DNA from: Thermobifida cellulosilytica TB100
GTDB taxonomy: Bacteria > Actinomycetota > Actinomycetes > Streptosporangiales > Streptosporangiaceae
Assembly: GCF_001517975.1 (NCBI RefSeq)
Contig: NZ_KQ950182.1
Location: forward strand, 406,169-470,168
Direction: 5' to 3'
DNA length: 64,000 nt
In this document: positions 17,892-30,002 of the stretch, piece after piece
Layout of the letters: the number at the start of each line of letters is the position of its first letter
Position numbering within the stretch: position 1 is the first letter of the stretch
Translations under genes and position numbers: made by a program
Notes under the pieces: generated by a model
Databases searched by the model: none
Seen by the model: the letters and a program-made list of their open reading frames with translations, nothing else
Told to the model about the DNA's origin: nothing

Positions 17892-17909
17892 TTGTGAAGC
17901 ACTTCACAA
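17892..17909. promoter_or_regulatory. Rex-type redox operator
   Basis: TTGTGAAGCACTTCACAA is a perfect match to the Rex operator pattern TTGTGAA-N4-TTCACAA. Rex is the NADH/NAD+-sensing repressor of respiratory genes in Gram-positives. It lies 83-100 bases upstream of the reductase start. A TAGACT box (17872-17877) just upstream could be the -10, putting the operator where a repressor would block initiation. Confidence 0.85.
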
Positions 17910-17991
17910 GGGGGCGAGTCTTCTCTCCCACGACGAGACAGCCACAAGCACGCCCCCGAGGTGCGACCGCGCCGAGCAGTCAGGACCACCC

Positions 17992-19296
17992 GTGAGCCAG
18001 ACAGCACCGACCCCAGCCACAGACACCACGGCCCCGCAGGACGAGGCGGACGTCATCGTCGTCGGAGCGGGCCCCGCGGGGAGCACGGCCGCCTACTACC
18101 TGGCCACCGCCGGTCTGGACGTCCTGCTGCTGGAGAAGACCGCCTTCCCGCGCGAGAAGGTCTGCGGCGACGGCCTCACTCCGCGCTCCGTCAAGCAGCT
18201 CGTCGCCATGGGCATCCCCGTGGACGGCGAGGGCTGGATCCGCAACCGCGGACTGCGCATCATCGGCGGCGGCGTCCGCCTCGAACTGCCCTGGCCCGAA
18301 CTCGCCGCCTACCCCGACTACGGCCTGGTCCGCACCCGCTACGACTTCGACCAGATCCTGGCCCGCCACGCGGTCCGGGCCGGCGCCCGGCTGCTGGAGC
18401 GCACCAACGTCACCGCGCCCCTCGTCGACGCGCGCAGCAACCGCGTCGTCGGGGTCAGCGCCACGGACGCCGAGGGCCGCACCCGCCACTTCCGCGCCCC
18501 CCTCGTCCTGGCGGCCGACGGCAACTCCTCGCGTCTGTCGATCGCCCTGGGCATCCGCAAGCGCGACGACCGGCCGATGGGCGTGGCGGTGCGCACCTAC
18601 TTCACCAGCCCCCGCCACGACGACGACTACCTGGAGTCCTGGCTGGAGCTGTGGGACCACCAGGACGGCAAGAAGGTGCTGCTCCCCGGCTACGGCTGGA
18701 TCTTCGGGGTCGGCGACGGCACCAGCAACGTGGGGCTCGGCATCCTCAACTCCACCGCCTCCTTCCAGAAGGTCGACTACCGCAAGCTCCTGCGGCGCTG
18801 GACCCAGAACATGCCCGAGGAGTGGGGCTTCACCGAGGAGAACCAGCGGGGGCCGATCCGCGGCGCGGCCCTGCCCATGGGCTTCAACCGGACCCCGCAC
18901 TACGCCCGCGGCCTGATGCTGGTCGGCGACGCGGGCGGCATGGTCAACCCCTTCAACGGGGAGGGCATCGCCTACGCGATGGAAGCCGGCCAGATCGCCG
19001 CGGAGGTGGCCGTCCAGGCGCTCAGCCGCCCCACCCAGCAGGCCCGCGAGCGCACCCTGCTGCGCTACCCGCAGATCCTGCGGGAGACCTACGGCGGCTA
19101 CTACACGCTGGGGCGCTACTTCGTGAAGCTGATCGGCAACCCGGAGTTCATGAAGTACGCCACCAAGTACGGACTCCCACGGCCCACGCTGATGCGCTTC
19201 ACCCTCAAGATGCTGGCCAACCTCACCGAACCCAGCCAGGGAGACGCGATGGACCGGTTGATCAACGGCCTGTCCAAGATCGCGCCGGCCGCGTGA
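17992..19296 (+). CDS. Geranylgeranyl reductase family flavoprotein, MenJ-like
   Basis: 434-aa FAD-dependent oxidoreductase. The dinucleotide fold is VIVVGAGPAGSTAAYYLA (about 20-37), then CGDGLTPRSV, a second motif LVLAADGNSSRLS, and the FAD-binding GLMLVGDAGGMVNPFNGEGI near residue 310. Family members saturate isoprenoid chains. In mycobacteria MenJ reduces one double bond of menaquinone. With menG upstream, nuo downstream and a polyprenyl synthase further on, menaquinone side-chain reduction is the likely job. The start is GTG after a Rex-type site; nuoA follows 83 bases later, so it probably leads the nuo transcript. Confidence 0.85.
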   Translation: MSQTAPTPATDTTAPQDEADVIVVGAGPAGSTAAYYLATAGLDVLLLEKTAFPREKVCGDGLTPRSVKQLVAMGIPVDGEGWIRNRGLRIIGGGVRLELPWPELAAYPDYGLVRTRYDFDQILARHAVRAGARLLERTNVTAPLVDARSNRVVGVSATDAEGRTRHFRAPLVLAADGNSSRLSIALGIRKRDDRPMGVAVRTYFTSPRHDDDYLESWLELWDHQDGKKVLLPGYGWIFGVGDGTSNVGLGILNSTASFQKVDYRKLLRRWTQNMPEEWGFTEENQRGPIRGAALPMGFNRTPHYARGLMLVGDAGGMVNPFNGEGIAYAMEAGQIAAEVAVQALSRPTQQARERTLLRYPQILRETYGGYYTLGRYFVKLIGNPEFMKYATKYGLPRPTLMRFTLKMLANLTEPSQGDAMDRLINGLSKIAPAA

Positions 19297-19337
19297 GGAC
19301 CCCACCCACGAGACCCACACCGCGAGGACGGCAGGAC

Positions 19338-19376
19338 ATGAACCTCTTCCGCGTACCAACCAGAGGGAGCAGCTAG
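19338..19376 (+). other. Tiny 12-residue ORF before nuoA
   Basis: An ATG behind GGCAGGAC opens 12 codons (MNLFRVPTRGSS) and stops 3 bases before the nuoA start; the nuoA ribosome site lies inside it. It could couple translation between the reductase gene and nuoA, or be chance. Confidence 0.25.
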
Positions 19377-19379
19377 CCG

Positions 19380-19739
19380 ATGGAGCTGTACACCCCCATC
19401 TTCGTGCTCGGCGGTATCGGCGCCGCCTTCGTGATCGTCTCGATGATCGTCGGGGCGATCGCCGGACCCAAGCGCTACAACCGCACCAAACTCCAGGCGT
19501 ACGAGTGCGGCATCGACCCCACTCCCCAGCCCGTGGGAGGCGGCCGGTTCACGGTCAAGTACTACCTGACGGCGATGCTGTTCATCGTCTTCGACATCGA
19601 GGTCATCTTCCTGGTGCCCTGGGCGGTGCACCTCGACGCGCTCGGGATCTTCGGCCTGGTCGTGATGGTCCTGTTCCTCGTCAACGTCTCGATCGCCTAC
19701 GCCTACGAGTGGCGCCGCGGCGGTCTCGAATGGAACTGA
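19380..19739 (+). CDS. nuoA: NADH-quinone oxidoreductase subunit A
   Basis: 119-aa membrane subunit of respiratory complex I, next to the quinone chamber. Three helices are visible. The conserved loop YECGIDP and the segment RFTVKYYLTAMLFIVFDIEV with its acidic D/E pair are typical. It is the first gene of nuoA-N. A GAGGGAG ribosome site precedes the ATG. Confidence 0.97.
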   Translation: MELYTPIFVLGGIGAAFVIVSMIVGAIAGPKRYNRTKLQAYECGIDPTPQPVGGGRFTVKYYLTAMLFIVFDIEVIFLVPWAVHLDALGIFGLVVMVLFLVNVSIAYAYEWRRGGLEWN

Positions 19740-19812
19740 TCAGCATGACCGTTCCGCGCCTGATCCCCGGTCGTCCCACTGAGATCGCAGAACCGGAAAG
19801 GGGGTTCGCCTG

Positions 19813-20370
19813 ATGGGTCTCGAAGAGAAGCTGCCCAGCGGGGTCCTGCTGACCACGGTCGAACAGATCGTCGGCTTCGTCCGCAAGACGTCCATGTGGC
19901 CCGCGACCTTCGGCCTGGCCTGCTGCGCCATCGAGATGATGGCGGTCGGCGGACCGCGCTACGACATCGCACGCTTCGGCATGGAACGCTTCTCCGCCAC
20001 GCCGCGCCAGGCCGACCTGATGATCGTGGCGGGGCGTGTGAGCCAGAAGATGGCCCCCGTCCTGCGCACCATCTACGACCAGATGGCGGCGCCCAAGTGG
20101 GTGATCGCCATGGGCGTGTGCGCCTCCAGCGGCGGCATGTTCAACAACTACGCCATCGTGCAGGGCGTCGACCACATCGTGCCTGTGGACATCTACCTCC
20201 CCGGCTGCCCGCCCCGCCCCGAGATGCTGCTGGACGCCATCCTCAAGCTGCACGACAAGGTCCAGAACACCAAGCTCGGTGTGCACCGCGAACGTGAGAT
20301 CGAGGAACTGGAGCAGCGACGCCTGCGGGCGCTGCCGCTGATCCAGCAGACGGAGGAAGCCACCCGATGA
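19813..20370 (+). CDS. nuoB: NADH-quinone oxidoreductase subunit B
   Basis: 185-aa peripheral subunit carrying the terminal 4Fe-4S cluster N2, which hands electrons to menaquinone. The cluster ligands are the tandem C37 and C38 in [10 protein letters not shown]103 in GVCASSGG and C132 in PGCPPRPE. The 73-base gap after nuoA can be read as a 22-codon frame (ATG 19745) ending in a TGATG overlap with nuoB, possibly a coupling leader. The nuoB stop overlaps the nuoC start by 4 bases. Confidence 0.97.
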   Translation: MGLEEKLPSGVLLTTVEQIVGFVRKTSMWPATFGLACCAIEMMAVGGPRYDIARFGMERFSATPRQADLMIVAGRVSQKMAPVLRTIYDQMAAPKWVIAMGVCASSGGMFNNYAIVQGVDHIVPVDIYLPGCPPRPEMLLDAILKLHDKVQNTKLGVHREREIEELEQRRLRALPLIQQTEEATR

Positions 20371-21125
20371 CCTCCAACGAGCAACAAGGTAAGCCTAACC
20401 TACCAGAAAAGGACAATCTGCCTGCGGAGCTGGGCCGGCAGCGCCTCAACTCGCCGATCGCGCGCACGGGCATGTTCGGCGCCAAGACCACGGGCGACAC
20501 CTCCGGCTACGGCAGGCTGCGGGTCTACCGGCCCGCACCCCTCGCCTCCGAGCGCCCCTACAGCAACCCCGACGACCCGCGCACCCTCTACTTCGACGAG
20601 GTCGCCGACGCGCTGGAGCGCTCCCTCAAGGAGGTCGGGACGCCCTACGACACCGCGATCAAGCGGGTCGTCGTGGACCGCGGCGAGATCACCTTCCACG
20701 TCCGGCGCGAGCACCTGGTGGACGTGGTCTCCCGGCTGCGCGACGACCCGGCACTCCGCTTCGAGCTGTGCCTGGGGGTCAACGGCGTCCACTACCCGGA
20801 CGACACGGACAACGAGCTGCACGCCGTCTACGAGCTGCGCTCCATCACCCACAACCGCGAGATCCGGCTCGAGGTGACCTGCCCCGACGCCGACCCGCAC
20901 ATCCCCTCCATCGTCAGCGTCTACCCCACCAACGACTGGCACGAGCGGGAGACCTGGGACTTCTTCGGGATCGTCTTCGACGGCCACCCCGCTCTCACCC
21001 GCATCCAGATGCCCGACGACTGGCACGGCCACCCCCAGCGCAAGGACTACCCGCTGGGCGGCATCCCGGTCGAGTACCGCGGGGCCAAGGTCCCCCCGCC
21101 GGACGAGCGGAGGTCCTACGCATGA
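20367..21125 (+). CDS. nuoC: NADH-quinone oxidoreductase subunit C
   Basis: 252-aa peripheral arm subunit of complex I (30-kDa type). The C-terminal signature is [24 protein letters not shown], then RKDYPLGG. The first 60 residues (rich in Pro, Gly and charged residues) are an actinobacterial extension without clear fold. It is not fused to nuoD. ATGA overlaps connect it to both nuoB and nuoD. Confidence 0.96.
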   Translation: MTSNEQQGKPNLPEKDNLPAELGRQRLNSPIARTGMFGAKTTGDTSGYGRLRVYRPAPLASERPYSNPDDPRTLYFDEVADALERSLKEVGTPYDTAIKRVVVDRGEITFHVRREHLVDVVSRLRDDPALRFELCLGVNGVHYPDDTDNELHAVYELRSITHNREIRLEVTCPDADPHIPSIVSVYPTNDWHERETWDFFGIVFDGHPALTRIQMPDDWHGHPQRKDYPLGGIPVEYRGAKVPPPDERRSYA

Positions 21126-22426
21126 CCACTCCAACCGAGACCTACGTCGACGCCTCCGGAGGCGACTGGGACGAGGTGGTCGCCGCAGCCCAGAAGGGGC
21201 AGCCCGACCGGCTCGTCGTCAACATGGGCCCCCAGCACCCCTCCACGCACGGGGTGCTCCGGCTCATCCTCACCCTCGAGGGCGAGACCGTCACCGAGGC
21301 CCGGGTCGGCATCGGCTACCTGCACACCGGCATCGAGAAGAACATGGAGTACCGGACGTGGACCCAGGGCACCACGTTCGTGACCCGCATGGACTACCTC
21401 ACGCCGCTGTTCAACGAGACCGTCTACTGCCTCGCCGTCGAGAAGCTCCTCGGCATCACCGACCGGATCCCCGAGCGGGCCAACGTCATCCGCGTGATGA
21501 TGATGGAGCTCAACCGGATCGCCTCGCACTTCGTCGCGATGGCCACGTTCGGCATGGAGCTGGGCGCGACCACGATCATGACGAACGGCTTCCGGGAACG
21601 CGAGATGGTCCTGGACATCTTCGAGATGGTCACGGGCCTGCGCATGAACCACGCCTACGTCCGCCCCGGCGGCGTGGCCCAGGACCTCCCCCCGGGCACC
21701 GTCGGCAAGGTGCGCGAGCTGCTCGCCGAGATGCCCAAGCGCCTGAAGGACATGCGCAAGCTCCTCGACGCCAACCCCATCTACCTGGCGCGCACCCGCG
21801 ACGTCGCCTACCTCGACGTCACCGGCTGCCTGGCGCTGGGCGTCACCGGGCCGATCCTGCGCGCCGCCGGACTGCCCTGGGACCTGCGCAAGGCCAAGCC
21901 CTACTGCGGCTACGAGAACTACGAGTTCGACGTCCCGGTCTCCGACGGAGCCGACGTCTACGCCCGCTACCGGGTGCGCATGGCCGAGATCGAGGAGAGC
22001 CTCAAGATCATCGAACAGTGCCTGGACAAGCTCCAGCCGGGCCCGGTGATGATCGAGGACGCCAAGATCGGCTGGCCCGCCCAGCTCGCACTCGGCCCCG
22101 ACGGCATGGGCAACGCGCCCTCCCACATCGCCCACATCATGGGCCGGGGCGGCTCCATGGAAGCCCTCATCCACCACTTCAAGCTGGTCACCGAGGGCTT
22201 CCGGGTACCGCCCGGCCAGGCGTACGCGATGGTGGAGAGCCCCAAGGGCGAACTCGGCTGCTACGCGGTCAGCGACGGCGGCCCCCGCCCCTACCGGGTG
22301 CACTTCAGGGACCCCTCGTTCACCAACCTCCAGGCCGTGGCAGCCATGTGCGAGGGCGGCACCGTCGCCGACGTCATCGCCGCCGTGGCCAGCATCGACC
22401 CCGTGATGGGAGGCGTCGACCGATGA
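21122..22426 (+). CDS. nuoD: NADH-quinone oxidoreductase subunit D
   Basis: 434-aa peripheral subunit (49-kDa type) that forms the quinone pocket with NuoB. The 49-kDa signature [15 protein letters not shown] is near residues 33-48, followed by [15 protein letters not shown]. The C-terminus ends in DPVMGGVDR, as in the nickel hydrogenase-derived family. The ATG at 21122 overlaps the nuoC stop; similarity starts 30 residues in, so the N-terminus is divergent. Confidence 0.97.
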   Translation: MTTPTETYVDASGGDWDEVVAAAQKGQPDRLVVNMGPQHPSTHGVLRLILTLEGETVTEARVGIGYLHTGIEKNMEYRTWTQGTTFVTRMDYLTPLFNETVYCLAVEKLLGITDRIPERANVIRVMMMELNRIASHFVAMATFGMELGATTIMTNGFREREMVLDIFEMVTGLRMNHAYVRPGGVAQDLPPGTVGKVRELLAEMPKRLKDMRKLLDANPIYLARTRDVAYLDVTGCLALGVTGPILRAAGLPWDLRKAKPYCGYENYEFDVPVSDGADVYARYRVRMAEIEESLKIIEQCLDKLQPGPVMIEDAKIGWPAQLALGPDGMGNAPSHIAHIMGRGGSMEALIHHFKLVTEGFRVPPGQAYAMVESPKGELGCYAVSDGGPRPYRVHFRDPSFTNLQAVAAMCEGGTVADVIAAVASIDPVMGGVDR

Positions 22427-23144
22427 GCACGCCCCAGACCCCCGACAGCTCCGGAATCTTCAGCGGAGAGAACCGCGCCCGCCTGGAGATGGACGCCAAG
22501 GAGATCATCTCCCGCTACCCCAAGCCGCGGTCGGCGCTGCTGCCGCTGCTGCACCTGGTGCAGTCGGAGGAGGGCTACGTCAGCAACGAGGGCATCGCCT
22601 TCTGCGCCGAGCAGCTCGGCCTCACCACCGCCGAGGTCACCGCGGTCGCCACGTTCTACACGATGTACAAGCGCCGCCCCGTCGGCGAGTACCACGTGGG
22701 CGTGTGCACCAACCCGCTGTGCGCGGTGATGGGCGGCGACGAGATCTTCGCCGCCCTCAAGGAGCACCTCGGCCTGGAGAACGACGAGACCACCGAGGAC
22801 GGCAAGATCTCCCTGGAGCACCTGGAGTGCAACGCGGCCTGCGACTTCGCCCCGGTCGTCATGGTCAACTGGGAGTTCTTCGACAACCAGACCCCCGAGT
22901 CGGCCAAGAAGCTCGTCGACGACCTGCGCCTCGGCAAGGACGTCAAGCCGACCCGCGGCCCCGACCGCCTGTGCACCTGGAAGCAGGCGTCCCGCGTGCT
23001 CGCCGGATTCGACGACGGCCGCGCCGCCGAGGGGCCGCAGGCCGGTGAGGCCTCCCTGGCCGGACTGCGGCTGGCCCGCGAACGCGGCTGGCAGGCGCCC
23101 GACCCGGCGGCCACCGCCGCCAAGGCCGACGAGGAGGGGACCAA

Positions 23145-23148
<4 letters not shown>
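22423..23148 (+). CDS. nuoE: NADH-quinone oxidoreductase subunit E
   Basis: 241-aa subunit of the NADH dehydrogenase module with a 2Fe-2S cluster of thioredoxin-like fold. Ligands C95 and C100 (GVCTNPLC) and C136 and C140 (LECNAACD) are in place. The tail after residue 180 ([12 protein letters not shown], then an Ala/Glu-rich end) is longer than in E. coli NuoE and common in actinobacteria. ATGA/GTGA overlaps join it to nuoD and nuoF. Confidence 0.96.
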
Positions 23149-24460
<1,312 letters not shown>

Positions 24461-24461
<1 letters not shown>

Positions 24462-26944
24462 TGACAGTCACGACCAACACCACCGCGGGCGGGTCCCCCG
24501 CGGTGCCTCCGGAGGACCTCGTCACCGTCACCATCGACGGCTTCGAGATCCAGGTCCCCAAGGGCACCCTGCTGATCCGCGCGGCCGAGCTGCTCGGCAT
24601 CCAGATCCCGCGGTTCTGCGACCACCCGCTGCTCGACCCGGTCGGCGCCTGCCGCCAGTGCCTGGTGGAGATCCCCGACATGGGCAACGGGCGCGGCATG
24701 CCCAAGCCGCAGGCATCCTGCACCATCACCGTCATGGACGGCATGGTCGTCAAGACCCAGTTGACCTCGCCGGTGGCGGAGAAGGCCCAGCGCGGCATCA
24801 TGGAGTTCCTGCTGGTCAACCACCCGCTGGACTGCCCGGTCTGCGACAAGGGCGGCGAGTGCCCGCTACAGAACCAGGCGATGTCGCACGGGCAGGGCGA
24901 GAGCCGCTTCGTCGACGTCAAGCGGACCTTCCCCAAGCCGGTCCCGCTCTCCACCCAGGTGCTGCTGGACCGGGAGCGCTGCATCCAGTGCGCCCGCTGC
25001 ACCCGCTTCTCCGCGCAGATCGCCGGCGACCCGTTCATCGAACTGCTGGAGCGCGGCGCCAAGGAGCAGGTGGGCATCGCCGAGGGGCAGCCCTTCCAGT
25101 CCTACTTCTCCGGCAACACCGTGCAGATCTGCCCGGTGGGCGCGCTCACCGGCGCCGCCTACCGGTTCCGCTCCCGCCCCTTCGACCTGGTCTCCACGCC
25201 CAGCGTCTGCGAGCACTGCGCCTCCGGCTGCGCCCAGCGCACCGACCACCGGCGCGGCAAGGTCACCCGGCGGCTGGCCGGAGACGACCCGCAGGTCAAC
25301 GAGGAGTGGAACTGCGACAAGGGCCGGTGGGCGTTCACCTACGCCACCCAGCCCGACCGGCTCAAGCACCCGCTGGTGCGCGACGAGGACAGCCGCGCCC
25401 TGGAGGTCGCCTCCTGGCCGGAGGCGCTGAGCGTCGCCGCCCGCGGCCTGGCCGCCGCCCGCGGCCGGGTGGGCGTGCTCGTCGGCGGACGGCTCACCCT
25501 GGAGGACGCCTACGCCTACGCCAAGTTCGCCCGGGTCGCGCTGCGCACCAACGACATCGACTTCCGCGCCCGACCCCACTCGGAGGAGGAGGCCGAGTTC
25601 CTCGCCGCCCGGGTCGCCGGGCACAACATCGAGGTCTCCTACAGCGACCTGGAGAAGGCGCCCACGGTCCTGCTCGCCGGCTTCGAACCCGAGGACGAGT
25701 CGCCCATCGTCTTCCTGCGGCTGCGCAAGGCCGTCCGCAAGAACGGCGCCCGGGTGTTCTCGATCGCGCCCTACACCAGCCGGGGCCTGGCCAAGACCAA
25801 CGGGACCCTGATCCCCACCGTCCCCGGGGACGAGGCGACCGCCCTCACCTCCCTCGGCACGGTCGCCCCCGAGGCGCTGGAGGCGCTGCACACCTCGGGC
25901 TCGGTCATCCTGGTCGGCGAACGCCTCGCCGAGGTGCCCGGGGCCCTGTCGGCGGCGGCCCGCCTCGCCGACACCACCGGGGCCCGCCTGGCCTGGGTGC
26001 CGCGCCGCGCCGGCGACCGGGGCGCCGTCGAGGTCGGCGCGCTGCCCAACCTGCTGCCGCTCGGCCGGCCGGTCAACGACGCCCGGGCGCGCGCCGAGGT
26101 CGCCCGCGCCTGGTCGGTCGCGGAGCTGCCCGCCACCGAGGGCCGCGACACCGCCGGCATCCTCGCCGCGGCGGCGGCCGGACAGCTCGACGCCCTCGTC
26201 ATCGCCGGCGTCGACCTGGACGACCTGCCCGACCCGGAGGCGGCGCGCGCCGCACTGGCCAAGGTGCCGTTCATCGTCAGCCTGGAACTGCGCGCCAGCA
26301 ACGTCACCGACCGCGCCGACGTGGTGCTGCCGGTGGCCGCCGTCGCGGAGAAGTCCGGGACGTTCGTCAACTGGGAGGGCCGGGGCCGTCCCTTCGACAC
26401 CGCCCTGAAGGTGCCCGGCGTGCTGTCGGACCTGCGGGTGCTGTCGGCCATCGCCAACGAGATGGACGTCCACCTGGGCCTGCCCGACCCGGCCGCGGCC
26501 CGCCGCGAACTCGCCGAGCTCGGCGTCTGGTCGGGTACCCGGCTGCCCACCCCGGTGGTCCGCCCCGCCCAGGCCCCGACCCCGGAGCCCGGCCAGGCGG
26601 TTCTGGCCACCTGGGACCAGTTGCTCGGCCGGGGGCGCATGCAGGACGGCGAACCCCACCTCGCCGGGACCGCCCGTCCCGCCGTCGCCCGGATCTCCGC
26701 CGCCACCGCCGCCGAGATCGGCGCCGTCGACGGCCAGCCGCTGCGCATCGCAGGCCCGGCCGGAGAGGTCCGCGTCCCGGTGGCCGTCACCGAGATGCCG
26801 GACCGGGTGGTCTGGCTGCCGACCAACGCCGCGGGCTGCGCGGTCCGGCGCGACCTCGGCGCGGGCACGGGGACCGTGGTGACCCTGTCCGTCGAGGACG
26901 GCGACCCCGTCGAAGCCGCGACGAGTGCTGGGAGTGAGAAGTGA
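24461..26944 (+). CDS. nuoG: NADH-quinone oxidoreductase subunit G
   Basis: 827-aa iron-sulfur scaffold. An N-terminal 2Fe-2S ferredoxin domain ([20 protein letters not shown]) is followed by the His-ligated 4Fe-4S segment [19 protein letters not shown], two-cluster motifs [10 protein letters not shown] and QICPVGALT, and a molybdopterin-type domain starting [14 protein letters not shown] that no longer binds cofactor. The last third is poorly conserved. Its ATG shares one base with the nuoF stop (TGATG), and its stop overlaps the nuoH start. Confidence 0.96.
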
Positions 26945-28296
26945 CACCGACGACCGTCAGCGTGGCGGCGCTGAACGCCGAACCCGGGCTGGACGCCTTC
27001 GGCAACGATCCCTGGTGGATCATCCTCATCAAGGCCCTGGCCGTGTTCGTTTTCCTCATGCTGTGCGTGCTGATGATGATCATGGCCGACCGCAAGGTCA
27101 TGGGCCGCATGCAGCAGCGCCACGGCCCCAACCGGTTCGGCCCCTGGGGTCTGCTGCAATCCCTGGCCGACGGCGTGAAGCTGTCGCTCAAGGAGGACCT
27201 CATCCCGCGCACCGTGGACAAGGCCGTCTACATCGCGGCCCCCATGGTCGCCGCGATCCCGGCCTTCTTCGCCTTCTCGGTGATCCCGGTCGGACCCGAG
27301 GTCACCATGTTCGGGGTGCAGACCCGGCTGCAACTGACCGACCTCCCGGTGGCGGTCCTGCTGGTGCTGGCCACCGCCTCCATCGGCGTCTACGGCATCG
27401 TGCTCGCCGGGTGGTCCTCGCGCTCGCCGTACCCGCTGCTGGGCGGCCTGCGCGCCTCCGCCCAGGTCATCAGCTACGAGATCGCGATGGGGCTGTCCTT
27501 CGTCGCGGTGTTCATCTACGCCGGGACGCTCAGCACCTCGGGGATCGTCGAGGCCCAGAAGAGCATCTGGTTCGCGGTCATCCTGTTCCCGTCCTTCGTG
27601 ATCTACCTGATCACGATGATCGGCGAGACCAACCGGCTCCCCTTCGACCTCGCCGAGGGCGAGGGCGAGCTCGTCGGCGGGTTCATGACCGAGTACTCCT
27701 CGATGAAGTTCACCATGTTCTTCCTCGCCGAGTACGTCAACATGGTCACCGTCGCGGCGATGAGCGTCACGCTGTTCCTCGGCGGCTACCTCGCCCCGCC
27801 GCCGATCACCACCTTCTGGCCCGGCGCCAACGAGGGCTGGTGGCCCGCCCTGTGGTGGCTGGTCAAGTTCGTCTGCGTGATGTTCCTGTTCATCTGGGCG
27901 CGCGGCTCCCTTCCCCGGGTCCGCTACGACCAGCTCATGCAGCTCGGCTGGAAGATCCTCATCCCGATCCAGCTCGTCTGGATCACCGCGGTCGCCGTCA
28001 TCCGGGTGCTCACCAACGAGAACTACCCCGGATACGTCATCGCGGCCGTCGTCGCCGTGTTCGGGCTGCTGGTCTTCGCCGCCCTGTGGGCCTGGAGCCG
28101 CGCCGCGGCCAGGGCCAGGGCACAGGAGGCGGCCGAACGCGAGGCCGAGCTGCGGGCCCGCCGCGAGGACCCGATGTTCGGCGGCTTCCCCGTCCCGCCC
28201 ATGAGCGCCCCGCACTACGGCAGCAGCGTGGCCGCGGAGGCACCCCGTTTCCAGCCGACCTCGGCCCCCAAGCGTAAGGAGGTTTCCGGTGCTTGA
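26941..28296 (+). CDS. nuoH: NADH-quinone oxidoreductase subunit H
   Basis: 451-aa membrane subunit that closes the quinone chamber. About eight helices; signatures [22 protein letters not shown] and [20 protein letters not shown] carry the conserved charged residues. A hydrophilic C-terminal extension of about 70 residues ([18 protein letters not shown] and following) goes beyond the E. coli protein and is typical of actinobacteria. GTG start; its 3' end overlaps nuoI by 8 bases. Confidence 0.97.
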   Translation: MTPTTVSVAALNAEPGLDAFGNDPWWIILIKALAVFVFLMLCVLMMIMADRKVMGRMQQRHGPNRFGPWGLLQSLADGVKLSLKEDLIPRTVDKAVYIAAPMVAAIPAFFAFSVIPVGPEVTMFGVQTRLQLTDLPVAVLLVLATASIGVYGIVLAGWSSRSPYPLLGGLRASAQVISYEIAMGLSFVAVFIYAGTLSTSGIVEAQKSIWFAVILFPSFVIYLITMIGETNRLPFDLAEGEGELVGGFMTEYSSMKFTMFFLAEYVNMVTVAAMSVTLFLGGYLAPPPITTFWPGANEGWWPALWWLVKFVCVMFLFIWARGSLPRVRYDQLMQLGWKILIPIQLVWITAVAVIRVLTNENYPGYVIAAVVAVFGLLVFAALWAWSRAAARARAQEAAEREAELRARREDPMFGGFPVPPMSAPHYGSSVAAEAPRFQPTSAPKRKEVSGA

Positions 28297-28840
28297 GTGG
28301 CTCAATCCTGTCAAGGGGTTCGGCGTCACCTTCCACACCATGTTCAAGAAGGTGCCGACCATCGAGTACCCCGAGGTCAAGGCGCCCACCATGCCCCGCT
28401 TCCACGGTCGTCACCAGCTCAACCGCTGGCCCGACGGGCTGGAGAAGTGCATCGGCTGCGAGCTGTGCGCCTGGGCCTGTCCCGCCGACGCCATCTACGT
28501 CGAAGGCGGTGACAACACCGAGGAGGAGCGCTACTCCCCGGGCGAGCGCTACGGCCGCGTCTACCAGATCAACTACCTGCGCTGCATCCTGTGCGGGCTG
28601 TGCATCGAGGCGTGTCCCACCCGGGCGCTCACCATGACCAACGAGTACGAGTTCGCCGACGACAGCCGCGAGAGCCTCATCTACACCAAGGAGCAGTTGC
28701 TCGCTCCGCTGAAGGAAGGGATGGAGGCGCCGCCGCACCCCATGCGGCTCGGCGAGAGCGAAGAAGACTACTACCGGCTCGGACGCGACGACACCGCGGC
28801 GGCCCGTGCCGACGAGCAGAACAGCGAGGCTGTTCAGTGA
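28289..28840 (+). CDS. nuoI: NADH-quinone oxidoreductase subunit I
   Basis: 183-aa peripheral subunit with clusters N6a and N6b. Two full ferredoxin motifs are visible: [12 protein letters not shown] and [13 protein letters not shown] hydrophilic tail follows ([14 protein letters not shown]). The GTG start lies inside the end of nuoH, behind AAGGAGG. Its stop overlaps the nuoJ start. Confidence 0.97.
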   Translation: MLEWLNPVKGFGVTFHTMFKKVPTIEYPEVKAPTMPRFHGRHQLNRWPDGLEKCIGCELCAWACPADAIYVEGGDNTEEERYSPGERYGRVYQINYLRCILCGLCIEACPTRALTMTNEYEFADDSRESLIYTKEQLLAPLKEGMEAPPHPMRLGESEEDYYRLGRDDTAAARADEQNSEAVQ

Positions 28841-29697
28841 ACACCGTCCCGCTCCAGACAACGGCCGTCTCCGCCGCCGTCGGCGGAGGCGAGGCCGCGA
28901 CCTTCTACGTCCTGGGCACCCTCGTGGTGCTCGCCGCCCTCGGTGTGGTCTTCAGCCGCAAGGCCGTCTACTCGGCGCTCATGATGGCCGTGGTGATGAT
29001 CGGCCTCGCGGTCTTCTACGGGATCAACCAGGCGCCGTTCCTGATGGTCGTGCAGATCGTCGTCTACACCGGCGCCGTGCTGATGCTCTTCCTCTTCGTC
29101 CTCATGCTGGTGGGCGTCAGCTCCTCCGACTCCCTGGTGGAGACCATACGAGGCCACCGCCTGCTGACCGCCGTCATCGCGCTGTGCTTCCTGGTGCCGC
29201 TGGTCAGCGGCCTGGCAGCGATCACGGCCGGGGAGCCGGTCGGCCTGAGCGCCGGAGTGGCCGCCGCGGGCGGCAGCATCCCGTGGATCGCCGGCGAGAT
29301 CATCTACCGCTACGTCATCGCCTTCGAGGCGACCGGGGCGCTGCTCATCACCGCGGTCCTCGGCGCCCTGGTGCTGGCCCACTCCGCCCGCACCAAGAAG
29401 AAGCGCACCCAGCGGCAGATGTCGCAGGACCGCATCCGCGGCGACCACCCGACCCCGCTGCCCGGCCCGGGCACCTACGCCCGGCACAACGCCATCGACA
29501 TGCCGGCCCTGCTGCCCGACGGCTCGGTCTCCCAACTCTCGATCAACCCCGTGCTCGCCGCGCGCAACCCCGAGTTGCAGCACGGTGTCCCCGAGGACCT
29601 GAGCTACTCGATCGGCGCGGCCCCGGACGAGAAGCCGGACACGGCGGCCTCCGACAACGACGGACAACGGGAGGACGAGGGCTCGTGGACCCGATGA
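28837..29697 (+). CDS. nuoJ: NADH-quinone oxidoreductase subunit J
   Basis: 286-aa membrane subunit. Five helices lie in the first 190 residues, including the pi-bulge helix region [22 protein letters not shown] cytoplasmic tail of roughly 100 residues, rich in charged and Pro residues ([19 protein letters not shown]), has no counterpart in E. coli NuoJ. GTG start overlapping nuoI. Confidence 0.95.
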   Translation: MNTVPLQTTAVSAAVGGGEAATFYVLGTLVVLAALGVVFSRKAVYSALMMAVVMIGLAVFYGINQAPFLMVVQIVVYTGAVLMLFLFVLMLVGVSSSDSLVETIRGHRLLTAVIALCFLVPLVSGLAAITAGEPVGLSAGVAAAGGSIPWIAGEIIYRYVIAFEATGALLITAVLGALVLAHSARTKKKRTQRQMSQDRIRGDHPTPLPGPGTYARHNAIDMPALLPDGSVSQLSINPVLAARNPELQHGVPEDLSYSIGAAPDEKPDTAASDNDGQREDEGSWTR

Positions 29698-29984
29698 ACT
29701 ACATCGTGCTCGCGGCGATCGTGTTCACCATCGGCGCCGTGGGCGTCCTGGTGCGGCGCAACGCGATCATCGTGTTCATGTGCGTCGAGCTGATGCTCAA
29801 CGCCTGCAACCTCGCCTTCGTCGCCTTCTCCCGGATGCACGGCGGCATCGAAGGCCAGGTCATCGCCTTCTTCGTGATGGTGGTCGCGGCCGCCGAGGTC
29901 GTGGTCGGCCTGGCCATCATCATGCAGATCTTCCGAACTCGCAGGTCCGCGTCGATCGACGACGCCAACCTGCTCAAGAACTAG
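29685..29984 (+). CDS. nuoK: NADH-quinone oxidoreductase subunit K
   Basis: 99-aa membrane subunit with three helices. The conserved membrane glutamates are in [13 protein letters not shown] and [13 protein letters not shown], part of the proton path. I prefer the GTG at 29685 ([11 protein letters not shown]), which has a GGAGGACGAGG site and gives the usual N-terminus; an ATG at 29694 overlaps the nuoJ stop. Confidence 0.95.
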   Translation: MDPMNYIVLAAIVFTIGAVGVLVRRNAIIVFMCVELMLNACNLAFVAFSRMHGGIEGQVIAFFVMVVAAAEVVVGLAIIMQIFRTRRSASIDDANLLKN

Positions 29985-30002
29985 GGCGGGGGCACGACGA
30001 CG

